A stretch of 64,000 nt of DNA from Comamonadaceae bacterium 2FH (GCA_005503335.1 SCMQ01000006.1:124001-188000), one strand, 5' to 3'. Numbered from the stretch's first letter, positions 16,643-28,539 are shown. Made by a program: numbers and translations. Notes: generated by a model not told the origin, from the letters alone.

Positions 16643-17347
16643 TCAGCTCTCACTGCTGGGACTAGGCGCTGTCGGACGACCATACTTGAAGGCAAACATG
16701 CGCTCCTCCAGCCATGACGCCAGCAGCTCGACCTGCTCGATAGCGGAGAAGAGATTTTCGCGGGAGACATGGATCGACGGATTCAGCATGAAACTGCCGG
16801 TCTCATCGCTATTCGGCGTCATGTCCGCCTCAGAAGGCCGTGCAAAGAACAGCCTGGGGTGCTTTTCCCAAGTCGCCTCGTCATGGGAGACATCCAACGA
16901 CGTGAGCGACTCTGGATGCTGAGAGCGGTTTCGCGCGAGAATCACCTGCTCCAGCACTTTGAGGTCGGCTGGACAGTCTTCCCACGCGACCTCAAGAGCT
17001 TCGCCGAAGCACGCAAGGTAGCCCGACAGGAACCCCTTGCCGAATTCGCTCCGGAAGCATTTCTGGCAGGGCGGCTCGACCCATAGATTCTTCTCCCAAG
17101 TCCGGAAGTAGAGCTTCAGCGAGTCGGACAGCATGGAAACGCACGTTCGGCCGAGCACCTCGAGTTCGATGTCGGCCTGCGACCATTCCTGCATGAAAGG
17201 CGGTTCACCGTCTTCGCTGTACGGCGGCTCGAAGGGCGGCTCGCCCGCTTCGATCTGCCGCTTGATTTCCACGAAAGGCGAAGACGCGGTTTCGTAGAAA
17301 TGACGTATCAGCTGCAGTCGTTGTTGCAGGAAATAGAGAATCTCCAT
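16643..17347 (-). CDS. Unknown protein with HEPN-like Rx4H motif
   Basis: 234 residues from MEILYFLQQRLQLIRHFYETASSPF (GGAG about 11 bases upstream); the frame stays open to 17518 but the extra residues look non-native. The protein is largely alpha-helical with a proline/acidic stretch at 35-52. Residues 131-148 read VLEQVILARNRSQHPESL: Arg139-Asn140 and His144 make the Rx4H motif, with Asn after Arg, typical of HEPN ribonucleases. A putative metal-binding pair, CQKC, lies at 94-97. Eighty-two bases separate it from the nuclease-NTPase gene, which it precedes on the same strand. I know relatives only as hypothetical proteins. HEPN assignment is tentative because only the motif and helical content support it. 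Confidence 0.6.
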   Translation of the reverse strand: MEILYFLQQRLQLIRHFYETASSPFVEIKRQIEAGEPPFEPPYSEDGEPPFMQEWSQADIELEVLGRTCVSMLSDSLKLYFRTWEKNLWVEPPCQKCFRSEFGKGFLSGYLACFGEALEVAWEDCPADLKVLEQVILARNRSQHPESLTSLDVSHDEATWEKHPRLFFARPSEADMTPNSDETGSFMLNPSIHVSRENLFSAIEQVELLASWLEERMFAFKYGRPTAPSPSSES

Positions 17348-17629
17348 CGGGTCAGCGGGCTCCAAAAGGGGTTGCACTGACCCAAGTATCGATGCCTCGC
17401 AGCCTGCCGCTCGAACCGATGCCGATCCTCGTCGTTGTCGCTTGTCAATCGCTCGCCCGCGATGCTCAGTGGCCGGCGGATCGCCCGAATCTTCGGCTCG
17501 CGTCAACCCGTTCATCAATCCCAGGGGATGTTCCTATTCAAGCGCACCCGGAACCAGCAACGTGGGCATCGAACACTGCACCCAAGTTCAAGTGTTCCCA
17601 TAAGTGTTCCCACGGCGCAGACAAAGAAA
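17348..17629. other. Element/chromosome junction region, no intact gene
   Basis: Between the HEPN-like gene and the tRNA-Asp terminator I see no intact gene. On the plus strand the last 20 or so codons before 17655 (KCSHKCSHGADKEKRVTAELL) resemble the C-terminal tails seen on tRNA-associated tyrosine recombinases, and GTGTTCCCA occurs twice (about 17593 and 17603). This could be the scar of a lost integrase gene; the evidence is thin. Confidence 0.3.
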
Positions 17630-17661
17630 AACGGGTTACAGCAGAACTGCTGTAACCCGTT
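17630..17661 (-). terminator. Rho-independent terminator of the tRNA operon
   Basis: A perfect inverted repeat AACGGGTTACAGCAG ... CTGCTGTAACCCGTT, followed on the minus strand by TTTTTCTTTG. It lies 9 bases beyond the tRNA-Asp CCA end and stops transcription of the tRNA-Ala/Glu/Asp unit. Confidence 0.85.
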
Positions 17662-17669
17662 GATTTCAT

Positions 17670-17746
17670 TGGCGGAGTGGACGGGACTCGAACCCGCGAC
17701 CCCCGGCGTGACAGGCCGGTATTCTAACCGACTGAACTACCACTCC
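17670..17746 (-). tRNA. tRNA-Asp (GTC)
   Basis: 77 nt including an encoded CCA. Acceptor GGAGTGG pairs with CCACTCC; anticodon loop CTGTCAC gives GTC; T-arm GGTTCGAGTCC is standard. First structured gene next to the accessory region. Confidence 0.97.
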
Positions 17747-17817
17747 TAGTCGGCATGACGTTCGCTCTTGCGAGCCAAGTGCCATCACTTGTGCCTTGCT
17801 CATCCGAAGATGAATTC

Positions 17818-17893
17818 TGGCGACCCTACGGGGATTCGAACCCCGGTACTCACCGTGAAAGGGTGATGTCCTAGGCCTCTAGACGATAGGGTC
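17818..17893 (-). tRNA. tRNA-Glu (TTC)
   Basis: 76 nt with encoded CCA. 5' GACCCTATCGTCTAG, anticodon loop CTTTCAC (TTC), T-arm GGTTCGAATCC. Located just downstream of gltX's product partner in function, in the same minus-strand tRNA unit. Confidence 0.97.
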
Positions 17894-17927
17894 AAAACCT
17901 TTGGACTGATCCATCCCGACGCTGTGT

Positions 17928-18003
<76 letters not shown>

Positions 18004-18080
18004 TCGGAAATCTCAGAAACCGTCTTGCGTTTTCTTTAATTTGCCTCGTTGGCGTCGAGAAAGAAATTATATGACGTTTT

Positions 18081-19469
18081 TCAGCCCTTTCGCAAGCAGG
18101 CCAAAATTTTTTCCCTGTTCGACAGCGCGAGCACCGCATCGAGCGAAGGCGTGTTGGGCGTGCCCATGACCAGCACGCGCACGGGCATCGCAAGCTGCGG
18201 CATCTTCAGGCCCTGGGCTGCCAGCACTTCCTTGATCGCGGCCGCGATGCCGGCCTTGTCCCAGGCGCAGGACGCGAGCTTGTCGGCCAGCAGCGCGAGC
18301 GCGGGCCTGATGGCCTCGCTCACATGCTGGGCCAGCTCGGCCGGGTGCGGCGTGAGCTCGATGTAGAACGCGGCGGCCCAGTCGGCCAGCGCGACCGTGG
18401 TGTCGCAGCGGTCCTTGAACAGGCCGCAGATCGCGGGCAGGCGCTCGTCGGCCGCGATGCCGCGCTTTTGCAGCTGCTGGGCCACCAGCGCGGCCAGCGC
18501 CGCGTCGTCCATGGCCTTCATGTGCTGGGCGTTGACCCAGCGCAGCTTGGCCTCGTCGAACTGCGCGGCGCTGCGGCCCAGGTGGTCGAGGTCGAACCAT
18601 TCGAGGAACTGCGCACGCGAGAAGATCTCGTCGTCGCCATGGCTCCAGCCCAGGCGCGCCAGGTAGTTGACCATGGCGTCGGGCAGGTAGCCCTCGTCGC
18701 GGTACTGCGTGACGGGCTTGGCGCCGTTGCGCTTGCTCATCTTCTCGCCCTGCTCGTTGAGCACGGTGGGCAGGTGGGCGTAGACCGGCGGCTCCTGGCC
18801 CAGGGCGCGGAAGATGTTGATCTGGCGCGGCGTGTTGTTGACATGGTCGTCGCCGCGGATCACGTGCGTGATGGCCATGTCGATGTCGTCGACGACCACG
18901 CAGAAGTTATAGGTGGGCGTGCCGTCGGGGCGCGCGATCACCAGGTCGTCGAGCTCGTCGTTGCGGATCTCGATGCGGCCCTTGACCTTGTCGTCCCAGG
19001 CCACCACGCCGTCCCTGGGATTGCGAAAACGCAGCACCGGCTTCACGCCCTCGGGCACCGGCGGCAGGGTCTTGCCGGGCTCGGGCCGCCAGCGGCCGTC
19101 GTAGCGCGGCTTTTCCTTGTTGGCCATCTGGCGCTCGCGCAAGGCGTCGAGCTCTTCCACGCTCATGTAGCAGGGATAGACCTGGCCGGCGGCCTGCAAT
19201 CGGCTAAGCACCTGCTTGTAGCGGTCCATGCGCTGCATCTGGTAGAACGGGCCCTCGTCGTGGTCGAGACCCAGCCAGGCCATGCCTTCGAGGATCACGT
19301 CCACCGAGGCCTGCGTGGAGCGCTCGAGGTCGGTGTCCTCGATGCGCAGGATGAAGTCGCCGCCGCTGGCGCGCGCGAAGGCCCAGGGATAAAGCGCCGA
19401 GCGGATGTTGCCCAGGTGGATGAAGCCGGTCGGGGACGGCGCGAAGCGGGTGCGGATTTTCTGCGTCAT
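18081..19469 (-). CDS. gltX: Glutamyl-tRNA synthetase
   Basis: 462 residues from [15 protein letters not shown]; an in-frame ATG 15 bases upstream (19484) would add MSIPP and cannot be excluded. Class I synthetase: [18 protein letters not shown] with the HLGN version of the HIGH motif and EKMSKRNG for KMSKS. The zinc-type or discriminating branch is not obvious; length fits bacterial GluRS. It charges tRNA-Glu in the cytoplasm, and the tRNA-Glu gene lies about 190 bp downstream on the same strand. Confidence 0.97.
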   Translation of the reverse strand: MTQKIRTRFAPSPTGFIHLGNIRSALYPWAFARASGGDFILRIEDTDLERSTQASVDVILEGMAWLGLDHDEGPFYQMQRMDRYKQVLSRLQAAGQVYPCYMSVEELDALRERQMANKEKPRYDGRWRPEPGKTLPPVPEGVKPVLRFRNPRDGVVAWDDKVKGRIEIRNDELDDLVIARPDGTPTYNFCVVVDDIDMAITHVIRGDDHVNNTPRQINIFRALGQEPPVYAHLPTVLNEQGEKMSKRNGAKPVTQYRDEGYLPDAMVNYLARLGWSHGDDEIFSRAQFLEWFDLDHLGRSAAQFDEAKLRWVNAQHMKAMDDAALAALVAQQLQKRGIAADERLPAICGLFKDRCDTTVALADWAAAFYIELTPHPAELAQHVSEAIRPALALLADKLASCAWDKAGIAAAIKEVLAAQGLKMPQLAMPVRVLVMGTPNTPSLDAVLALSNREKILACLRKG

Positions 19470-19491
19470 AGGGGGAATGCTCATCCCGGGG

Positions 19492-20706
19492 TCATTCCAG
19501 AGTATCCAGGCCGCGCGAGAGGTCGGCCTTCACGTCGTCGAGGTGCTCCAGGCCCACGGCCACGCGGATCAGGTTCTGCTGTATGCCGGCGGCCAGGCGC
19601 TGCTCTTCACTGAGGCGCCCGTGCGAGGTGCTGGCCGGGTGGGTGATGATGGTCTTCACGTCGCCGAGGTTGGCCGTCACCGACAGCAGGCGCGTCGAGT
19701 CGATGACGTGGAAGGCACGCTCGCGCGCCTGCTGCGGCCCCGCGGCCTTGACGTCGAACGAGACCACCGCGCCGCCCAGGCCCGACTGCTGGGCCATGGC
19801 GAGCTCGTGCTGGCCATGGCTCTTGAGGCCGGGGTAGTAGACGCGGCCGACCTTGGGATGGGCTTCCAGCCACTGTGCCAGCGCCAGCGCACGCGCCGAC
19901 TGAGCCTCCATGCGCAGCCCCAGGGTCTCCATGCCCTTGAGCACCACCCAGGCGTTGAACGGCGACAGGCTCATGCCCGCGCTGCGCATGACCGGAATGA
20001 ATTTCTCGGCGATCAGCTTCTCGGAGGCGCACAGCGCGCCGGCCACCACGCGGCCCTGGCCGTCCAGGTACTTGGTGCCCGAGTGGATCACGATGTCGGC
20101 GCCCAGCTTGGCGGGCTGCTGCAGGGCCGGCGTGCAAAAGCAGTTGTCGACCGCCAGCAAGGCGCCGGCCTCGTGCGCGAGATCGGCCAGGGCGCGGATG
20201 TCGCAGACGTCGGTCAGCGGGTTGGTCGGCGTCTCGGCGAACAGCAGGCGCGTTTCCGGGCGGATCGCGGCCTTCCACTCGGCCAGCTCGGTCTGCGAGA
20301 CGAAGCTGCTGGTGACGCCGAACTTGCCGAACTCGCTGGCTATCAGCTTGATCGTGGAGCCGAACACCGAGCGCGAGCAGACCACATGGTCGCCGGCCTT
20401 GAGCAGGCCCATGCACAGCAGCAGCACGGCCGACATGCCGCTCGACGTGCCTATGCAGGCCCCGGTGCCTTCGAGCGCCGCGAGGCGCATCTCCATGCTG
20501 GCCACCGTGGGGTTGGTGAAGCGCGAGTAGATGTAGCCCTCCTCCTCGCCGGCAAAGCGGCGCGCGGCGGTCTCGCAGTCGGGCTGGGTGAAGCTGCTCG
20601 TGAGGTACAGCGCCTCGGAGTTCTCGCCGTACTGGCTTTTGTCCACGGCGGCGCGCACGGCCAGCGTGTCCAGGTGCAGGCCGGGGGGCAGGGAGCTGGA
20701 TGCCAT
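19492..20706 (-). CDS. metZ: O-succinylhomoserine sulfhydrylase
   Basis: 404 residues, Cys/Met metabolism PLP-enzyme family. The PLP lysine is Lys212 in [12 protein letters not shown]; the substrate-binding stretch YSRFTNPTV (about 60-68) and the [21 protein letters not shown] block near the C-terminus are typical. MetZ forms homocysteine directly from O-succinylhomoserine and sulfide. MetB and MetC homologues share the fold, but the position directly after purF is the usual metZ context in Pseudomonas and related betaproteobacteria. 15 bp separate it from purF. Confidence 0.93.
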   Translation of the reverse strand: MASSSLPPGLHLDTLAVRAAVDKSQYGENSEALYLTSSFTQPDCETAARRFAGEEEGYIYSRFTNPTVASMEMRLAALEGTGACIGTSSGMSAVLLLCMGLLKAGDHVVCSRSVFGSTIKLIASEFGKFGVTSSFVSQTELAEWKAAIRPETRLLFAETPTNPLTDVCDIRALADLAHEAGALLAVDNCFCTPALQQPAKLGADIVIHSGTKYLDGQGRVVAGALCASEKLIAEKFIPVMRSAGMSLSPFNAWVVLKGMETLGLRMEAQSARALALAQWLEAHPKVGRVYYPGLKSHGQHELAMAQQSGLGGAVVSFDVKAAGPQQARERAFHVIDSTRLLSVTANLGDVKTIITHPASTSHGRLSEEQRLAAGIQQNLIRVAVGLEHLDDVKADLSRGLDTLE

Positions 20707-20721
20707 GGTCTGTCCCCTCTT

Positions 20722-22224
<1,503 letters not shown>

Positions 22225-22287
22225 GCTTCCATCCAATCAGGCCCCGGGGCCCGCACCGGCGGTGCGGCCACCTGGTCCACAAAAAAA

Positions 22288-22776
22288 TCAGGCGGGCAAA
22301 TACTTCCCGAATTCCGCCGGCAGCACCGGCTTCAAGCCCTTGAGCGCGGCCTCCAGCACGACCGCGCCCCGCGATTCCTGCCACCAGGCAGCGGCTTTGA
22401 GCGAGGTCATGCCCACCACCACCGCCAGGGCCAGCAGCAGCACCACGCCGCGCAGCAGACCGAAGGCCGCGCCCAGGGTGCGATCCACGGGCCTGAGGCC
22501 GATCGCCTCGACCAGCTTCTTGATCAGCCAGGCCAGCAGGCCGGCCGCAAAGGCCGACACCACGAACACCAGCACGAAGCCCGCGGCATAACGCACCGGC
22601 TCGGCCGCGCCCTCCATGGGCAGCCAATTGGCCGCGTCCGGCGCCAGCCATTGCGCGAGCACGAAGGCCGCGACCCAGCCCAGCACCGACAGCAGCTCGT
22701 AGACCAGGCCGCGCCAGGCGCCCAGCACCAGCGAGGCGAGCAAAACCACCAGCATGATCCAGTCCATGGCGGCCAT
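22288..22776 (-). CDS. cvpA: CvpA-family membrane protein
   Basis: 162 residues with four hydrophobic segments (about 5-22, 30-47, 62-85, 102-125). MDWIMLVVLLASLVLGAWRGLVYELLSVLGWVAAF is the typical CvpA opening. Inner-membrane protein needed for colicin V production in E. coli and linked to envelope stress tolerance; it precedes purF in a conserved pair. A second in-frame Met (MDW) three codons later is an alternative start. Confidence 0.93.
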   Translation of the reverse strand: MAAMDWIMLVVLLASLVLGAWRGLVYELLSVLGWVAAFVLAQWLAPDAANWLPMEGAAEPVRYAAGFVLVFVVSAFAAGLLAWLIKKLVEAIGLRPVDRTLGAAFGLLRGVVLLLALAVVVGMTSLKAAAWWQESRGAVVLEAALKGLKPVLPAEFGKYLPA

Positions 22777-22789
22777 GCAGCTCAGCCCG

Positions 22790-23587
22790 TCACAGCGTCA
22801 GGATGGCCGCGGGCAGATCCAGCTTCTTGATCTTGCTGGCCGCCTTGTCGGCCTCGGCCTTGTTGGCGAACGGGCCCACGCGGACCCGCACACGCTTGCC
22901 ATCCTTGGTCTCCACCACCTGGGTGTAGGTCTTGAGGCCGGCCTTCTCGAGCTTGGCGCGCGCCTCGCGAGCCTTGCTCGCGTCGGAGAAGGCGCCGACC
23001 TGGACCACCACGCGGTCCGCGTCGGTGCTCTCGCCGTCCTTGCCCTCGAGCAGGGCACGCGCCTTGCTCGCCTCGTCGGACTGGGCCGCGGGCTTGGCCT
23101 GCGCCTCGGCCTTGGGCTCCGGCTTGGCTGCGGGCTTGAGCTCGGCCTTGGGCGCGGGAGGCGTATCGATCTTGGGAGCCGGCGGCGCCGGCTTGGGCTC
23201 GACGGGTCGCGTGGCCGCCGCACGGGGCGCGGAAAGCACCTCCTCGTTCGGGCCCAGGCCCGCCGTGGCGCCGACCTGGGCCTGCGTTGCCGCCGGCGAG
23301 GCCGTGGCGGACGGAGCCGCCGGCGTGGCGGGCAATGTCAGAGGCTTGGCCTTCTGGCGATCCGGGATGCTGATGGGCACGTCCACCGAGACCGGGCGCG
23401 GCTGGGTGTCGAACAGCAGGGGGAAGCCGATCACGGCCGCCAGCACCAGCACGGTCGCGCCGATCAGGCGGTGCCGGGCACGCCGGCGCAGCGCGTCCAC
23501 GCTCTCGGCCTGCACGGCCGCCGCAGCCTCGCGGCCACCCCGGGGCGCTGCAGACTGTCCGGGCAGTCGGAACTTGAAAAAGGCCAT
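22790..23587 (-). CDS. SPOR domain protein (DedD-like)
   Basis: 265 residues from MAFFKFRLPGQ; another ATG 15 bases upstream is possible. A short cytoplasmic part, one membrane helix (about 43-62: LIGATVLVLAAVIGFPLLF), a long Pro/Ala/Lys linker and a C-terminal SPOR domain (about 190-265: VVVQVGAFSDASKAREARAKLEKAGLKTY... RVRVGPFANKAEADKAASKIKKL). SPOR domains bind denuded peptidoglycan at the septum, so this is a cell-division protein of the DedD type. The place between folC and cvpA is the conserved dedD position. Confidence 0.9.
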   Translation of the reverse strand: MAFFKFRLPGQSAAPRGGREAAAAVQAESVDALRRRARHRLIGATVLVLAAVIGFPLLFDTQPRPVSVDVPISIPDRQKAKPLTLPATPAAPSATASPAATQAQVGATAGLGPNEEVLSAPRAAATRPVEPKPAPPAPKIDTPPAPKAELKPAAKPEPKAEAQAKPAAQSDEASKARALLEGKDGESTDADRVVVQVGAFSDASKAREARAKLEKAGLKTYTQVVETKDGKRVRVRVGPFANKAEADKAASKIKKLDLPAAILTL

Positions 23588-23598
23588 GAAGTGCAGAC

Positions 23599-24888
23599 TC
23601 AAGCGCTCAGGTGCTTGGCCTGCAGACGGGGGATCCCGTCCTGCAACACGCCGCCCACCGTGTAGAACGAACCAAAGACCACGATTCTATCAGCGGGGTC
23701 CGCCGCCGCGATGGCGGCGCTCAGGGCGGCCATGGGGTCGGCATGCACACTGGCCGCGGTCCCTTCCCGCGGCTGGCGCGCCAGCCACTGGGCGTGCAGG
23801 CTGGCGCCCGGCGCCGCGCGGCCGGTCGGCAGGTCGCAGAAATACCAGCGGTCCACCAGCGGCGCCATGCGGTCGAACATCAGGCCCAGCTCCTTGTCGG
23901 CCATGGCGCCGAACACCGCATGGGTGGTCGGGTAAAAGCCCATGGCGTCGAGGTTCTCGGCCAGGGCCGCGACCGAATGCGGGTTGTGCGCCACGTCCAG
24001 CACCAGCACCGGCTGGCCCGGCACGATCTGGAAGCGCCCCGGCAGCTCGACCATGGCCAGGCCGTTGCGCACCGCCTGGGCCGTGACCGGCAGGCGCGCG
24101 CGCAGCGCCTCCAGCGCCGCCAGCACGCCCGAGGCGTTGACCAGCTGGTTGGCGCCGCGCAGGGCCGGGTAGGCCATGCCGCTGTAGCGCCGCCCGCGCC
24201 CGGCCCAGGCCCATTGCTGCTTGTCGCCGGAGAAGTTGAAGTCGCGGCCGAAGCGCCACAGGTCGGCGCCGATCTCGGTGGCGCGATCGATCACGCTTTG
24301 CGGCGGCAGCGGGTCGCTGACGATGGCCGGTCGGTCGGTGCGCAGGATGCCGGCCTTCTCCCGGCCTATGCTCTCGCGGTCCGATCCCAGCAGCTCCATG
24401 TGGTCGAGGTCGATGCTGGTGATGATGGCGCAGTCCGGGTCGACCACGTTGACCGCGTCCAGCCGCCCGCCCAGGCCGACCTCGAGGATGGCGACGTCCA
24501 GGCCAGCGCCGGCCATCAGGTCCAGGATGGCCAGGGTGGTGAATTCGAAATAGCTCAGCGAGACCTCGCCGCGCGCCGCCTCGACGCGCTCGAAGGCCGC
24601 CACCAGGGCGTCGGCCTGCACCGGATCGCCGCGCAGGCGGCAGCGCTCCTCGAAATGCACCAGGTGCGGTGAGGTGTAGACGCCGGTGCGCCAGCCGGCC
24701 TGCAGCAGGATGGCCTCGAGCATGGCGCAGGTCGAGCCCTTGCCGTTGGTGCCCGCCACCGTGATCACGGGGCAGTCGAAGCGCAGGCCCAGGCGCTCGG
24801 CCACGGTCCGCACGCGGTCCAGCCCCAGTTCGATGGTCTTGGGATGCAGCTGCTCGCAGTGGGCGAGCCATTCCGGTAAGGTCTTCAT
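23599..24888 (-). CDS. folC: Folylpolyglutamate synthase / dihydrofolate synthase
   Basis: 429 residues from MKTLPEWLAHCEQLHPKTIELGLDRV. Mur-ligase-like fold: P-loop AGTNGKGSTCAMLEAIL at about 45-61, YTSPHLVHFEERCRL, and ILEVGLGGRLDAVNVVDPD. It makes dihydrofolate from dihydropteroate and adds glutamate residues to folates. Follows the usual accD-folC-dedD-cvpA-purF arrangement, except that accD is not upstream here; instead a divergent ArsC-like gene begins 48 bp away. Confidence 0.96.
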   Translation of the reverse strand: MKTLPEWLAHCEQLHPKTIELGLDRVRTVAERLGLRFDCPVITVAGTNGKGSTCAMLEAILLQAGWRTGVYTSPHLVHFEERCRLRGDPVQADALVAAFERVEAARGEVSLSYFEFTTLAILDLMAGAGLDVAILEVGLGGRLDAVNVVDPDCAIITSIDLDHMELLGSDRESIGREKAGILRTDRPAIVSDPLPPQSVIDRATEIGADLWRFGRDFNFSGDKQQWAWAGRGRRYSGMAYPALRGANQLVNASGVLAALEALRARLPVTAQAVRNGLAMVELPGRFQIVPGQPVLVLDVAHNPHSVAALAENLDAMGFYPTTHAVFGAMADKELGLMFDRMAPLVDRWYFCDLPTGRAAPGASLHAQWLARQPREGTAASVHADPMAALSAAIAAADPADRIVVFGSFYTVGGVLQDGIPRLQAKHLSA

Positions 24889-24935
24889 AGATGGCGGAAT
24901 TGTCGCCCAGGACCATTTCGAGCATGATGCGCGCC

Positions 24936-25319
24936 ATGCAAACACCCACGATCACGCTGTACGGCATCGCCAACTGCGACACCGTCAAGAAAGCCCGCGC
25001 CTGGCTGGCCGGCCAGGGCATGGCCTACCAGTTCCACGATTTCAAGAAGCAGGGCGTGCCCGAGGACCGGCTGCAGGCCTGGCTGGCGGCGGCGGGCTGG
25101 GACAAGCTGCTCAATCGCCAGGGCACGACCTGGCGCAAGCTCGCGCCCGAGGTGCAGGCCGGCGTGAGCGACGCGGCCTCGGCCGGCGCCCTGCTGCGCG
25201 CCCAGTCCAGCGCGATCAAGCGGCCGGTGGTCGAATGGGGCCCAGGCCCCGAAGCCCGCGTGACCGTGGGCTTTTCCGACGAGGTTTTTACACAGGCTTT
25301 ACGCCTCATGAACCCTTGA
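24936..25319 (+). CDS. ArsC/Spx-family reductase-like protein (YffB type)
   Basis: 127 residues from MQTPTITLYGIANCDTVKKARAWL. Thioredoxin-like fold of the ArsC family; a single cysteine in NCDTVKKA, the pattern of YffB and not of arsenate reductase ArsC (which has HNP.C..SR). KRPVVEWG and VGFSDEVFTQAL close the domain. Glutathione-dependent thiol reductase activity has been suggested for YffB; function here is uncertain. Divergent from folC. Confidence 0.88.
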   Translation: MQTPTITLYGIANCDTVKKARAWLAGQGMAYQFHDFKKQGVPEDRLQAWLAAAGWDKLLNRQGTTWRKLAPEVQAGVSDAASAGALLRAQSSAIKRPVVEWGPGPEARVTVGFSDEVFTQALRLMNP

Positions 25320-25385
25320 CGCAGCCCCGCGAAAACTAGAATCGACGCAGTTTTCGCTTGTCCAGAATTCAAAAGAGGTGCTGCC

Positions 25386-26057
25386 ATGAAACACGCGATG
25401 GCTTTCGCCCTGCTGCTGCCGCTGGCCGGCGCGGCCCTGGCCGATGAGTTCGGCCGCGTGCTGTCCAGCAGCCCCATCGTCCAGCAGGTGGCCGTGCCGC
25501 GCCAGGTCTGTGAGACCCAGCAGGTGCTGACCCCCGCGCCGCGCTCGGGCGCAGGCGCCGTGATGGGCGCACTGGCCGGCGGCGCGGTCGGCAACGCCGT
25601 GGGCAACGGCGGCGGCCGCGCCCTGGCCACCATGATAGGCCTGGTCGGCGGCGCGATGGTCGGCGACCAGATCGAGGGCGGCGGCCAGGCGCAGGTGCAG
25701 AACGTCCAACAATGCGGCACGCAGACCTTCTACGAGCAGCGCACCGTCGGCTACGACGTCGTCTACGAATACGCGGGCAAGCAATACCAGGCCCAGATGC
25801 CCAGCGACCCCGGCCCCACGGTGCGGCTGCAGGTCTCGCCGATCAGCATGCCGCCCCCTCCCGGCTACACGCCCGTCGCGCCCCAGCAGCCCTATGGCAT
25901 GAGCAGCACCACCACCTACTACCCGACGGCGCCGGTCTACGCCGCGCCGACGGTCGCCTATCCTGGCCACTATCCCGCGCGCCCCTACTACGACGCGCCC
26001 GCGCCCGGCGGCCTGTCGCTGAACTTCGGCTACGTCCGCCACGGCGGCCGCCACTGA
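25386..26057 (+). CDS. Glycine-zipper surface protein
   Basis: 223 residues. A signal peptide (MKHAMAFALLLPLAGAALA, cleavage before DEF) is followed by a glycine-zipper segment at about 55-100 (GAVMGALAGGAVGNAVGNGGG... MIGLVGGAMVGDQIEGGG), as in the Rickettsia 17-kDa antigen/SlyB group. Two cysteines (CETQQ and QQCGTQ) flank the zipper and may form a disulfide. The last 80 residues are rich in Pro and Tyr. Probably outer-membrane associated; exact role unknown. AGAGGTG stands just before the start. Confidence 0.85.
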   Translation: MKHAMAFALLLPLAGAALADEFGRVLSSSPIVQQVAVPRQVCETQQVLTPAPRSGAGAVMGALAGGAVGNAVGNGGGRALATMIGLVGGAMVGDQIEGGGQAQVQNVQQCGTQTFYEQRTVGYDVVYEYAGKQYQAQMPSDPGPTVRLQVSPISMPPPPGYTPVAPQQPYGMSSTTTYYPTAPVYAAPTVAYPGHYPARPYYDAPAPGGLSLNFGYVRHGGRH

Positions 26058-26169
26058 CGCCCGCCGCCCAGGCTGGCGGGTGGCCTAAAATTCGCTGTTT
26101 CACCCCATCGTGCCGGTGCATGACGCACCGGTCCGCACGCGAACGCAACGCACGGAAAGCAGCCCATCC

Positions 26170-26487
26170 ATGAGCACCGACAAGATCGACGGCGTGTCCG
26201 TCAACACCCAGGCCAGCGTCTACTTCGACGGCAAGTGCGTCAGCCACGGCATCACCTTCCCCGACGGCACCAAGAAGTCGGTCGGCGTGGTCCTGCCGGC
26301 CACGCTCACTTTCAACACCGGCGCGCCCGAGATCATGGAATGCGTGGCCGGCGGCTGCGAGTACAAGCTGGCCGGCAGCGAAGCCTGGCTCAAATCCGGC
26401 CCCGGCGAGAAGTTCAGCATCCCCGGCAACTCGAGCTTCGAGATCCGCGTGACCGAGCCCTACCACTACATCTGCCATTTCGGTTGA
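26170..26487 (+). CDS. ppnP: Pyrimidine/purine nucleoside phosphorylase
   Basis: 105 residues from MSTDKIDGVSVNTQASVYFDGKCVSHGITFPDGTKKSVGVVLP; this is the PpnP (former DUF1255, YaiE) family, a small cupin. The block MECVAGGCEYKLAGSEAW and the end NSSFEIRVTEPYHYICHF are family hallmarks. PpnP phosphorolyses a wide range of nucleosides to base and ribose-1-phosphate. Only 18 bp precede argG, so the two may be co-transcribed. Confidence 0.94.
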   Translation: MSTDKIDGVSVNTQASVYFDGKCVSHGITFPDGTKKSVGVVLPATLTFNTGAPEIMECVAGGCEYKLAGSEAWLKSGPGEKFSIPGNSSFEIRVTEPYHYICHFG

Positions 26488-27846
<1,359 letters not shown>

Positions 27847-27909
27847 ACACGCCCCGCAGCCGCACAGGCTGCGTACGGGCCGCGCGCGCCAGGCGCCGGC
27901 CCGCGCCCT

Positions 27910-28539
27910 TCACATCTCGTCGATCGCCGTCGAGCGGGCGCTGGCCTGCGCCTGCAGCGCGTAGCGCTCGCGCGTCTTGACGTAAAAGCTCGCGCCGAAG
28001 CGCCCCACCGGAAAGTAGTTCTGCAGCCGCACCCGCCAAGCCTGGGTGTCGATCAGTTCGTCGCGCGCGTGCATCCAGCGCACCTGGCCGATGAAGATCT
28101 GGCGGCTGTCGGTCTCCAGCGTCTCCCACAGCGTGCATTCGAAGGCCACCGGCGCCTCGGCGATGCGCGGCGGCACGATCGCGCAGGACGGCGCGGTGCT
28201 CAGCCCCACGGCGGACAGCTCGCTGACCTCGGGCGGCAGCCGGTCGCCGCAGCGGTGCATCTGCTCGGCCAGGTCCTCGTCGCACAGATGGACCACGAAC
28301 TCGCGGCTGCGCTGGATGTTGGCCGCCGTGTCCTTGAGCTGGCCGTCCTGCAGGCGGTTGACGCTGATCATCACTATGGGCGGCTCCTCGCCCAGCATGT
28401 TGAACATGCTGAAGGGCGCAGCGTTCACCACGCCGGTCTCGCCCAGGGTGGTGACCAGGGCGATCGGCCGCGGCACGATCAGGCTGGCCATCAGCTTGTA
28501 GCGCTGGTACTCGGTCAGCGCGGAAAAATCGATGTTCAT
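27910..28539 (-). CDS. Flavin reductase-like (FMN-binding split barrel) protein
   Basis: 209 residues. The flavin-reductase-like domain covers most of the chain: LMASLIVPRPIALVTTLGETGVVNAAPFSMFNMLGEEPPIVMISVN (phosphate- and flavin-binding loops), EFVVHLCDEDLAEQM, and VAFECTLWETLETDSRQIFIGQV. Such proteins supply reduced FMN to a partner oxygenase or act as flavoprotein oxygenase/reductase subunits. Divergent from the amidohydrolase gene; the shared intergenic region carries three putative GntR sites, so this gene is probably part of that regulon. No oxygenase gene is in the window. Confidence 0.88.
   Translation of the reverse strand: MNIDFSALTEYQRYKLMASLIVPRPIALVTTLGETGVVNAAPFSMFNMLGEEPPIVMISVNRLQDGQLKDTAANIQRSREFVVHLCDEDLAEQMHRCGDRLPPEVSELSAVGLSTAPSCAIVPPRIAEAPVAFECTLWETLETDSRQIFIGQVRWMHARDELIDTQAWRVRLQNYFPVGRFGASFYVKTRERYALQAQASARSTAIDEM

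Noticed and set aside
17435-17749. Open frame ending in LAEWTGLEPATPGVTGRYSNRLNYHS
   Set aside because: This is the translation of the tRNA-Asp gene read on the wrong strand, a frequent false annotation.
24936-25319. Arsenate reductase
   Set aside because: It lacks the cysteine/arginine pattern of ArsC and no other ars gene is near; the YffB/Spx-like subgroup fits better.
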